Source: Bacteroidota bacterium (GTDB taxonomy: Bacteria > Bacteroidota > Bacteroidia > AKYH767-A > JABDAW01). From it: a DNA stretch of 5,658 bases. The notes beneath the pieces are model-generated. The model saw nothing but the letters and a program-made list of their open reading frames with translations. It ran no database searches and was not told where the DNA came from. The stretch spans positions 1-5,658 of the forward strand of contig JAHEYM010000287.1 in the NCBI GenBank assembly GCA_023251595.1. Reading direction: 5' to 3'. The position numbers were made by a program, and so were the translations under genes. This document shows, piece after piece, positions 1-5,658 of this stretch (positions are counted from its first letter, which is position 1; the number at the start of each line of letters is the position of its first letter).

Positions 1-1799
1 GACATATTAATCGACGATGCAAATCCATTTCCGCAAACAGCCACTTCACCATTACGATTCACAGCCACATCGTACACAACGGAGGATGTGGCGACAGAAG
101 TAATTAAATTCAGATTCGCATCAAATTTCGAAACACCGGTTCCGGAACCTACATATATATTTCCGCAACTGTCGATATCGAGTCCGCTGTTGCCGGGTGT
201 ATACCCGCCAAGAATGGGAATCGTGTTTGTGATCCCTCCGGGAATAGATGCGGTTGCGAGGATGGCACCGTTCGTAATATCTCTTTTGTGAAGTGTTGCA
301 CCATTTTGAGTATATATATAGTTAGCTGTCGCACGCATCGCACTAATACCCTGATTGGTTACACCGTAAGCGGGACTTCCATAGCCCATATTATAAGTAG
401 AATTAACCTGATAATTAATTGCCAACGCCGGAGTCACAGATCCGATAGAATCGAGAGTCAGATAATAATAATTTCCGTTGGGTGACGAACAAATCGATCT
501 CACTTCTTTAATATTTAATCCTGCCACGTATCCTACATCTACATAATTTAGAACCGCACCACTGCTGAGATTTATATTCATAATTGAGCCTCTGAAACTT
601 TGAAAATTAAACGCGCTTTGTCCTCGTTCACCGCCAACAACTAATTGCGTTTCATCGCAATTAAATGCAAGATGCCAATATTCGAAAAGCGGACCGAAAA
701 TACCATTCGGATCATTGTGCCAAGCTAAACCATTCCCTGTATATACTTTTGAAATTTCACCATTGGAACCTGAAGTGATATATGAATTTCCGGCTTTATC
801 AACGATAAATGTTCCTACCCAATAATTCGCAGTATCCCAGGGCGTAGTGTAGGTCCAGACTAATGTGCCTGCTGAAGTGTATTTTTTTAATCTCATCGGC
901 GTATCACCTCCATATATATACACATTGCCGGTTGAATCTTTTTCAACTTCCCAAACCTTATTTGAGTTCGACATTGGCGGATTGACCGTCCAGGGATCGA
1001 CAATGAGCGTAACGGAGTGATCATAATCACCAAGTGAAAAAGATATGGTATTTCCGGTTTGAGTAAATGCGGAGGGAATTAAATCGAACCCGCCATTCCC
1101 ATAATAATATGATTGCGGAGCATGATCCGTAATATCACCAAATGCAGTACTTATTTTAACTTCACCCGAATTATTTATAAGAAGTTTATGTGAACCATCA
1201 TATTTCATTTTCACTTGCGACATATCTGCCCCCGGATTTAAAATAAAAGAATATTCAATTCCTTCTCCACTATGAAAAACATATTCAACATCTATATTTG
1301 GATAAAGATTTTTGTATGTTAATTTTTTAAAGGATTTAAGATCATTGAAATTTTTCAAATTCTTTTCATCCCGAACTGCATAACTATGAAAATCCTTCAC
1401 AGCACCCGTCATTTCAATTTTAACATTCAGATTCGCACCTTCCCAATTCATATATACAATATCAGTTTGTGTTTCTGCTTTTTCATCTTCTCTTTCACCC
1501 TCATTTCCACCCCGATCAATATCTTCTTCAGCTTTTGTTTTTTTATTGAAACTATATATAAGACCTTTTTGTGTGAAATATATAAGTGACTGTCCATCAT
1601 CATAAGCAAATAATATATCAGAAGAAGCAACACCTTTAATCGGAATCACCGGAAACTGTCCCTTATTTTCTATGAAAACTTTTTCTGATCCCCATTTTAC
1701 AGTCCAGTCACTATTACCCGCAAAAAGGCAATTAGGCATTGCCGAGGTTAGTAAAACAAGAACAAAAAGCTTTAGGAGGTTGGTGTAAAGTTGTTTCAT
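1..1799 (-). CDS. Secreted DUF7948 / SBBP-like beta-propeller protein, 3' end missing
   Basis: The frame is open from an ATG at 1799 to the left edge: 599 complete codons and no stop, so the C-terminus is outside the window. Residues 1-27 form a Sec signal peptide (basic start, hydrophobic core, likely cleavage after LFA). The mature N-terminus carries FIENKGQFP (residues 42-50), the hallmark of the Bacteroidota DUF7948 module. That module continues through NLYPNIDVEYVF (164-175) and IEYSFILNPGADMSQ (181-195) and ends near LIVDPW (265-270). A charge-rich insertion lies at about 86-113. From about 288 on, strands with a D-x-x-G-N-x-Y pattern recur (288-298, 334-344, 543-553, weaker at 438-450 and 581-592), as in SBBP or NHL-like beta-propellers. 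Related proteins usually end in a type IX secretion sorting or gliding-motility-type C-terminal domain; that part is not visible. The likely role is an extracellular or surface protein; its ligand is unknown. The start is supported by the signal peptide, an A-rich leader and a good promoter 33 bp upstream. The cysteine at residue 24 is not in a lipobox. Confidence 0.88.
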   Translation of the reverse strand, partial: MKQLYTNLLKLFVLVLLTSAMPNCLFAGNSDWTVKWGSEKVFIENKGQFPVIPIKGVASSDILFAYDDGQSLIYFTQKGLIYSFNKKTKAEEDIDRGGNEGEREDEKAETQTDIVYMNWEGANLNVKIEMTGAVKDFHSYAVRDEKNLKNFNDLKSFKKLTYKNLYPNIDVEYVFHSGEGIEYSFILNPGADMSQVKMKYDGSHKLLINNSGEVKISTAFGDITDHAPQSYYYGNGGFDLIPSAFTQTGNTISFSLGDYDHSVTLIVDPWTVNPPMSNSNKVWEVEKDSTGNVYIYGGDTPMRLKKYTSAGTLVWTYTTPWDTANYWVGTFIVDKAGNSYITSGSNGEISKVYTGNGLAWHNDPNGIFGPLFEYWHLAFNCDETQLVVGGERGQSAFNFQSFRGSIMNINLSSGAVLNYVDVGYVAGLNIKEVRSICSSPNGNYYYLTLDSIGSVTPALAINYQVNSTYNMGYGSPAYGVTNQGISAMRATANYIYTQNGATLHKRDITNGAILATASIPGGITNTIPILGGYTPGNSGLDIDSCGNIYVGSGTGVSKFDANLNLITSVATSSVVYDVAVNRNGEVAVCGNGFASSINM

Positions 1800-1831
1800 G
1801 GGAGATTATTTTTAATGTTCAATTGAAGAGG

Positions 1832-1863
1832 TAAATGTATGAATAGTATTCGGATAGTTCAAA
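1832..1863 (-). promoter_or_regulatory. Bacteroidota-type promoter for the DUF7948 gene
   Basis: Read on the minus strand, TTTG (1863-1860) is followed after exactly 20 bases by TACATTTA (1839-1832). This matches the Bacteroidota primary-sigma consensus TTTG-N19-21-TAnnTTTG at all fixed positions but the last. Transcription would begin near 1825, giving a leader of roughly 25 bases that is A-rich just before the ATG and has no Shine-Dalgarno, as is usual in this phylum. It is assigned by pattern and position only. Confidence 0.6.
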
Positions 1864-1879
1864 TTCCTCTTTTTGCCAA

Positions 1880-1910
1880 TTGTTTTGTTCGTACAGAATC
1901 ACTACTTTTG
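1880..1910 (+). promoter_or_regulatory. Bacteroidota-type promoter for tRNA-Gln
   Basis: TTG (1880-1882) is separated by 20 bases from TACTTTTG (1903-1910), a full match to TAnnTTTG. The -7 element ends 7 bases before the first tRNA base, so the primary transcript would begin almost at the mature 5' end. It lies back to back with the promoter of the leftward gene: the two -33 elements are only 16 bases apart and point away from each other. Confidence 0.65.
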
Positions 1911-1917
1911 CCGCCCT

Positions 1918-1990
1918 TGTCCGATGGTGTAACTGGCAACACGTCTGATTTTGGTTCAGAAGAGTCTAGGTTCGAGCCCTAGTCGGACAA
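1918..1990 (+). tRNA. tRNA-Gln (anticodon UUG)
   Basis: All four arms fold without mismatches. The acceptor stem is TGTCCGA (1918-1924) with TCGGACA (1983-1989), and the discriminator base is A1990. The D stem is GTGT/ACAC around loop AACTGGCA. The anticodon stem is TCTGA/TCAGA around loop TTTTGGT, placing TTG at positions 34-36, which reads glutamine codons CAA and wobble CAG. A five-base variable loop follows, then the T stem CTAGG/CCTAG with loop TTCGAGC. The total is 73 bases. The first pair is U1-A72, as in bacterial tRNA-Gln. The CCA end is not encoded (CCC follows) and must be added after transcription. It has its own promoter candidate just upstream and stands as a single tRNA gene in this window. 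Confidence 0.97.
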
Positions 1991-2014
1991 CCCACCCCTA
2001 ACCCCTCCCGCCCC
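1991..2014 (-). other. G-quadruplex-capable tract (C-rich on plus strand)
   Basis: Starting one base after the tRNA, the plus strand has five C runs of 3-4 separated by A, TAA, T and G. The minus strand therefore reads five G runs with loops of 1, 1, 3 and 1 bases, which satisfies the standard G3+N1-7 quadruplex rule. C-rich stretches of this type (repeats of CCCCT units next to a short CCTCCCC hairpin) recall intergenic repeats I associate with Bacteroidota genomes, but copy number cannot be judged from one copy. Function is unknown. Confidence 0.5.
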
Positions 2015-2020
2015 TCCTGA

Positions 2021-2038
2021 CCTCCCCAAATGGGGAGG
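2021..2038 (+). terminator. Hairpin downstream of tRNA-Gln, possible weak terminator
   Basis: CCTCCCC (2021-2027) and GGGGAGG (2032-2038) form a perfect 7-bp, GC-rich stem with loop AAAT. It lies 30 bases after the tRNA, where a terminator or 3' processing signal would be expected. The nearest T run (2052-2056) is 13 bases past the stem, so it is a poor classical intrinsic terminator. It may instead be part of a REP-like intergenic repeat together with the C-rich tract before it. Confidence 0.4.
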
Positions 2039-2081
2039 AGAAAACGGGGAATTTTTCAATTTTCTCACTGCTTTCCTTATA

Positions 2082-2101
2082 GCACATGACTCTTCATGTG
2101 C
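2082..2101. repeat. Perfect inverted repeat upstream of the GT117 gene
   Basis: GCACATGA (2082-2089), spacer CTCT, and TCATGTGC (2094-2101) form an exact 8-bp inverted repeat. It ends 38 bases before the preferred GT117 start at 2140. It could be an RNA hairpin in the leader or a dimeric regulator site. A weak -7-like TATCTTCG lies at 2113-2120, 11 bases beyond, but lacks a convincing -33 partner. No T run follows on either strand, so it is not an intrinsic terminator. An upstream in-frame ATG at 2086 falls inside this repeat. Confidence 0.5.
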
Positions 2102-2139
2102 CTACAAAACATTATCTTCGCATTCTCACTGCATTTATT

Positions 2140-5100
2140 ATGACCAACTACCGTAAATTCAATAACATCGCGGGCTGGCTTTGCTTTCTGGCCGCCTCAT
2201 TTGTCTATATCTCGACCATCGAGCCAACCGCTTCCTTTTGGGATTGTGGCGAGTTCATCGCAACTTCCTATAAACTAGAAGTTGGACATCAGCCCGGAGC
2301 CCCACTGTTTCTGATGATGGGAAAGGTTTTCTCCCTCTTCGCCGGTGGGAATGTTGAAAAAGTGCCTGTAATGATCAATATTATGTCAGCTTTGATGAGT
2401 GCCGGCGCCATCATGTTCCTTTTCTGGACGATCACACATTTTGTTCGCAAAATTGTTGTGAAGGAGGGCGAAATTACTCAGGCACAGCAGATTATGATTT
2501 TGGGATCAGGATTTATCGGTGCACTGGCATATACATTCACCGACTCGTTTTGGTTCTCCGCAGTGGAAGGTGAGGTGTACGCAACCTCTGCATTTTTCAC
2601 AGCCGTCGTGTTTTGGGCCATGTTGAAATGGGAGGAATGCGCTGACGAAAAACATTCCGTGAGATGGATCATTCTCATCGCGTATCTCATGGGCTTATCG
2701 ATTGGCGTTCACTTGCTCAACCTGCTGACGATTCCTGCACTTGCATTCATTTATTATTTCAGAAGATACAAAACGACTGGTTGGGGAATTGTTGCTGCAT
2801 CGGCTGTGGGAATGGGCGTTCTCCTATTTGTACAGTATGGCGTCGTTCCGGGTATCGTTGTGATCGCGTCATGGTTCGAGAAATTTTTTGTCAATACGCT
2901 GCACTTCGGATTCGGATCTGGTGTCTTGTTCTATGCTGTGCTTGCCATTGCAGGCCTCACATACGCGGTCATCTTCACACATAAAAAAAAGAAACCACTT
3001 TGGAATACAGTAACGCTTTGTCTCATTTTCATCATTATCGGTTACTCTTCTTTCGCGCAATTGGTGGTTAGATCAGATGCCGATACCCCAATGGATGAAG
3101 GCGATCCGCAAAATGTCTTCTCGCTATTGTCTTATCTCGGTCGTGAACAGTATGGTGACAGACCGCTGGTTTACGGACCATATTACAATGCAAAATATAT
3201 CGGGAGTGAAGCCGGAAGTGAATCTTACTATCCCGATGCGGTATCAAAAACATATAAGTCAGGCGGGCATAAAGACATCCCCAAATACGACCCGAACGAT
3301 TGCACAGTTTTTCCGAGAATGTTCAGTACAAATGGCTCGCATATAAAAATATATAAGGAGTGGGAAGCAATAAAATCAGATCGAAAACCCACTTTCGGAG
3401 AAAATCTTGACTTCTTCTTTTCATACCAGATTGGATTTATGTATTGGCGTTACTTCATGTGGAATTTTGCCGGGCGGCAGAACGATATTCAGGGTGAAGC
3501 TGCCGGTGGACCATTGAATGGCAATTGGATTTCGGGCATAAATTTTTACGACAGTTGGCGACTCGGTCCTCAGGATAAACTGATGTATAACACGGAACAC
3601 AACAAGGGACGGAATAAATTTTATTTACTTCCGATGATTCTCGGGTTTATCGGACTTTATTATCACTTCAAAAAACATTGGCGCGATAGTCTGGTTGTCA
3701 TGCTTTTATTTGTGATCACCGGAATTGCCATCGTCGTTTATCTGAATCAGAATCCGATGCAGCCTCGTGAGCGTGATTACGCTTATGCGGGTTCGTTCTA
3801 TGCGTTCGCAATCTGGATCGGGCTGGGAACCCTCGCCGTTATCGATTTGTTGAAGAAACGGATGAAGGAAATTCAGGCAGGTATAATAGGGACGGTAGTT
3901 TGCGCTTCAGTACCTTTTGTTTTGGTGAAGGATGGATGGGATGATCATGACCGCTCAGGAAGATTTACTGCTCGCGATTTCGCCTATGATTATCTGATGT
4001 CCTGCGCTCCGAATGCAATTCTATTTACGAACGGTGATAACGACACTTTCCCTCTGTGGTATGCACAGGAAGTGGAAAATATCCGTACCGATGTTCGTGT
4101 AGTGAATCTCAGTCTCTTCAACACGGATTGGTATGTGAATCAGATGCGTCGAAAAGCATATGAGTCAGATGTTCTCCCGATTTCTATTCCGCTTGAAAAA
4201 TATGTAGCGGATGAACGAAATTATATCCCGTTTGTCGATCACAAATTCAAGGATGCAATGGAGTTGAAGGATCTTGTGAAATTCGTTTGTAGTGAGGACC
4301 CTGATGCGAAAGTGAAAACGAATGCCGGTGTTTCACTGAATTTTATTCCGGTGAAGAAATTTAAACTCACCATCGATTCTGCAACGGTAGTTGATAACGG
4401 TACTGTACCCAAAGAACTCGCCGGAAAAATAGCGAAGACGATGGAATGGGAAATTGAACATGCTTATATTACCAAAGCCGATCTGATCATTCTTGATATG
4501 CTCGCGACAAATAATTGGAAACGTCCGATGTATTTTGCAATTACCGTAGGCAGCGACAGTTATATGAATTTGGAAAGTTATTTTCAGTTGGAGGGATTGG
4601 CGTATAGAATTGTTCCGGTGAAAAATGATCCGAATCCCGATCAGCAGTACGGCAGGATTCTGACAAATGCGATGTACGATAATCTGATGAACAAATATCA
4701 TTGGGGAGGTATGAAGAATCCGAAAGTTTATCTCGACGAAAATATTCTGCGGATGACAATGAATATGCGGAATAATTTTGCCCGTCTTGCGGAACAATTA
4801 TTACAGGAAGGAAAAAAAGATTCGGCGGTGAAAGTGTTGAATAAGAGTCTAGAAGAGATGCCCGAGGTGACGGTTCCATTTAATATATTCTTATTACGTT
4901 ATCCCGATTTATATTATCGTGCCGGAGATATTGCGAAGGGCGATGAACTGATTAAAAGACTGACGGAAATATATGCAAGTGATCTCAATGTGATGTTACA
5001 GATGAAGGGTGAAAATGCACGTAAGGTAGAAAGGCAACAGCAACAATCGGCTGCTGTGCTTCAGGAATTAAAAAAATATGCAAATCAAAATCACCGCGAT

Positions 5101-5169
5101 TCGCTTGCCAAAATTATTGATGCCCACTTGATGGATTCTTATCAGCAATTTAATACGCGTAAAAAATAA
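2140..5169 (+). CDS. GT117/DUF2723 membrane glycosyltransferase (TMEM260-like)
   Basis: The protein has 1009 residues and is a multi-pass inner-membrane protein of the DUF2723 family, classed as GT117 and related to the human protein O-mannosyltransferase TMEM260. Such GT-C enzymes transfer a sugar from a lipid-linked donor to an acceptor on the outer face of the membrane. The first outer loop holds FWDCGEF (33-39), whose D35 and E38 fit the catalytic acidic pair, followed by GHQPGAPLF (49-57). EGEVYATSAF (143-152) and GVHLLNLL (189-196) follow in the membrane half. About ten hydrophobic segments lie between 11 and 305, then a soluble loop with GDPQNVFSLLSYLGREQYGD (321-340), then about four more segments (495-596) around NPMQPRERDYAYAGSF (538-553). 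A periplasmic domain with LFTNGDNDTFPLW (628-640) and RPMYFAITVG (795-804) follows. The tail from 875 is helical, TPR-like and Gln-rich at 966-969. I chose the ATG at 2140 because MTNYRKFNNIAGWL begins as family members do; starting at 2086 would add 18 atypical residues and cross an inverted repeat. Donor and acceptor are unknown. Confidence 0.93.
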   Translation: MTNYRKFNNIAGWLCFLAASFVYISTIEPTASFWDCGEFIATSYKLEVGHQPGAPLFLMMGKVFSLFAGGNVEKVPVMINIMSALMSAGAIMFLFWTITHFVRKIVVKEGEITQAQQIMILGSGFIGALAYTFTDSFWFSAVEGEVYATSAFFTAVVFWAMLKWEECADEKHSVRWIILIAYLMGLSIGVHLLNLLTIPALAFIYYFRRYKTTGWGIVAASAVGMGVLLFVQYGVVPGIVVIASWFEKFFVNTLHFGFGSGVLFYAVLAIAGLTYAVIFTHKKKKPLWNTVTLCLIFIIIGYSSFAQLVVRSDADTPMDEGDPQNVFSLLSYLGREQYGDRPLVYGPYYNAKYIGSEAGSESYYPDAVSKTYKSGGHKDIPKYDPNDCTVFPRMFSTNGSHIKIYKEWEAIKSDRKPTFGENLDFFFSYQIGFMYWRYFMWNFAGRQNDIQGEAAGGPLNGNWISGINFYDSWRLGPQDKLMYNTEHNKGRNKFYLLPMILGFIGLYYHFKKHWRDSLVVMLLFVITGIAIVVYLNQNPMQPRERDYAYAGSFYAFAIWIGLGTLAVIDLLKKRMKEIQAGIIGTVVCASVPFVLVKDGWDDHDRSGRFTARDFAYDYLMSCAPNAILFTNGDNDTFPLWYAQEVENIRTDVRVVNLSLFNTDWYVNQMRRKAYESDVLPISIPLEKYVADERNYIPFVDHKFKDAMELKDLVKFVCSEDPDAKVKTNAGVSLNFIPVKKFKLTIDSATVVDNGTVPKELAGKIAKTMEWEIEHAYITKADLIILDMLATNNWKRPMYFAITVGSDSYMNLESYFQLEGLAYRIVPVKNDPNPDQQYGRILTNAMYDNLMNKYHWGGMKNPKVYLDENILRMTMNMRNNFARLAEQLLQEGKKDSAVKVLNKSLEEMPEVTVPFNIFLLRYPDLYYRAGDIAKGDELIKRLTEIYASDLNVMLQMKGENARKVERQQQQSAAVLQELKKYANQNHRDSLAKIIDAHLMDSYQQFNTRKK

Positions 5170-5172
5170 TAA

Positions 5173-5215
5173 TTCCGGAGATGTATATGGTTCAGACACC
5201 GTCTCTTCTCCGGAA
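5173..5215 (+). promoter_or_regulatory. Terminator-like hairpin around the deacetylase start codon
   Basis: TTCCGGAGA (5173-5181) and TCTCCGGAA (5207-5215) are exact 9-base reverse complements enclosing a 25-base loop. The loop could form a nested 4-bp AGAC/GTCT stem (5194-5197 with 5201-5204). Two bases after the second arm comes a run of five Ts (5218-5222), the layout of an intrinsic terminator. In RNA the first arm buries the GGAG and touches the ATG at 5181, so folding could reduce deacetylase translation, transcription, or both. The arms also encode protein (the LLRK region), so the structure overlaps coding sequence. Confidence 0.45.
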
Positions 5216-5658
5216 ACTTTTTCCTTCCGTCGTCTGGAGGATGAAGTCAGAAAAACCAACGATCTATCTCACATTCGATGATGGACCGATACCGGAGGCA
5301 ACAGATTTTGTTCTCGATACGATGAAAAAAAACCATGGTGAAGGAACATTTTTCTGCGTTGGAAAAAACGTGGTCGAGAACAAGATTTTGTTTGAAAAGG
5401 TGGTGAAGGAAGGACATTCAATCGCGAATCACACATTCGATCATTTGAACGGATGGAAAGTTTCTGATCAGTTATATCTTGAAAATATAAATAAATGTGC
5501 GGAGGTGGTGAATTCAGATCTGTTTCGCCCGCCTTATGGAAAAATTACATTTTCAAAGATGAGGAAACTGAAAAAAAGATTCCGTTTGGTGATGTGGGAT
5601 GTGTTGAGCGGCGATTTTGATCAGAAACTGAGCAACGAACATTGTCTAAAAAACGTAT
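5181..5658 (+). CDS. NodB-type polysaccharide deacetylase, 3' end missing
   Basis: The first 159 codons of a carbohydrate esterase family 4 / NodB-fold deacetylase, which removes acetyl groups from N-acetylated sugars using a metal ion. Visible motifs are TFDDGP (31-36; D33 the likely base, D34 a metal ligand), HTFDH (84-88; both His are metal ligands), RPPYG (116-120, active-site groove) and MWDVLSGDFD (138-147, motif 4 region). The last conserved His motif lies beyond the edge. There is no signal peptide or membrane segment, which is unusual for an extracytoplasmic deacetylase, so this product may act in the cytoplasm or leave by another route. The start at 5181 gives MYMVQTPSLLRKLFP, resembling family N-termini; ATG 5187 has GGAG at 6-base spacing and is a real alternative, and ATG 5241 directly abuts GGAGG but would remove the conserved N-terminus. 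It follows the GT117 stop by 11 bases and is probably co-transcribed. The natural substrate is not predictable. Confidence 0.92.
   Translation, partial: MYMVQTPSLLRKLFPSVVWRMKSEKPTIYLTFDDGPIPEATDFVLDTMKKNHGEGTFFCVGKNVVENKILFEKVVKEGHSIANHTFDHLNGWKVSDQLYLENINKCAEVVNSDLFRPPYGKITFSKMRKLKKRFRLVMWDVLSGDFDQKLSNEHCLKNV

Noticed and set aside
1386..1589. Short frames on both strands in the 88-1633 region
   Set aside because: They overlap the 599-codon minus-strand frame, which has a signal peptide and a recognisable domain. The Phe/Ile-rich and Lys-rich peptides are antisense or out-of-frame products of AT-rich codons.
1716..1740. Lipoprotein signal at Cys24 of the DUF7948 protein
   Set aside because: The preceding residues M-P-N do not form a lipobox; cleavage after LFA at residue 27 is a better reading.
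1918..1990. tRNA-Gln as a mobile-element attachment site
   Set aside because: No integrase gene and no repeated copy of the tRNA 3' end is visible in the window; flanking genes look like ordinary chromosomal genes.
2086..2139. N-terminal extension of GT117 from the ATG at 2086
   Set aside because: The 18 extra residues do not look like the family N-terminus and the region contains a perfect inverted repeat. The ATG at 2140 gives the expected beginning.
2664..2984. 106-residue plus-strand frame overlapping the GT117 gene
   Set aside because: Cys/Arg/His-rich out-of-frame translation of membrane-segment codons, with no domain; GT117 reads through intact.
2983..2990. A8 runs at 2983-2990 and 5325-5332 as programmed frameshift sites
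   Set aside because: Both lie in Lys/Asn codons of frames that continue with conserved motifs. No alternative frame product or stimulating structure is evident.
4333..4797. 154-residue open frame on the minus strand inside the GT117 gene
   Set aside because: It is wholly antisense to a well-supported domain-bearing gene, has an Ile/His-rich composition with no recognisable motif, and no start signal. It is a shadow of the plus-strand codon pattern.

Overview
The window looks like chromosomal DNA of a member of the Bacteroidota, of undetermined genus. Three things point there: a secreted protein with the Bacteroidota-type N-terminal DUF7948 module (FIENKGQFP signature), a long DUF2723/GT117 membrane glycosyltransferase of the form common in that phylum, and promoter candidates matching the phylum's TTG-N19-21-TAnnTTTG pattern rather than the E. 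coli -35/-10 pattern. Shine-Dalgarno sequences are absent or badly placed at most starts, which also fits. The DNA is moderately AT-rich.

Layout. Positions 1-1799 (minus strand) hold the first 599 codons of a large secreted protein cut by the left window edge. It has a signal peptide, the DUF7948 region, and then repeated Asp-x-x-Gly-Asn-x-Tyr strands like those of beta-propeller/SBBP repeats. Positions 1800-1917 carry two back-to-back promoter candidates, one reading left into that gene and one reading right into a tRNA. Positions 1918-1990 are a complete tRNA-Gln(UUG). Positions 1991-2139 are non-coding and unusually structured: a C-rich tract (G-quadruplex-capable on the minus strand), a 7-bp hairpin, and a perfect 8-bp inverted repeat. 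Positions 2140-5169 (plus) encode a 1009-residue GT117/DUF2723 multi-pass membrane protein. From 5181 to the right edge (plus) is the first 159 codons of a NodB-type polysaccharide deacetylase.

How the genes relate. The glycosyltransferase and deacetylase lie 11 bp apart on the same strand and are probably one transcription unit, suggesting a joint role in building or modifying an envelope glycan or glycoprotein; this is inference. A 9-bp inverted repeat followed by five Ts brackets the deacetylase start codon and could tune expression between the two genes. The secreted DUF7948 protein is transcribed separately in the opposite direction, and nothing here links it functionally to the other two.

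No mobile element, CRISPR array, toxin-antitoxin pair or phage gene is visible. I do not see a clearly novel multi-gene system; the points most worth checking are the small RNA/DNA structures between the genes.
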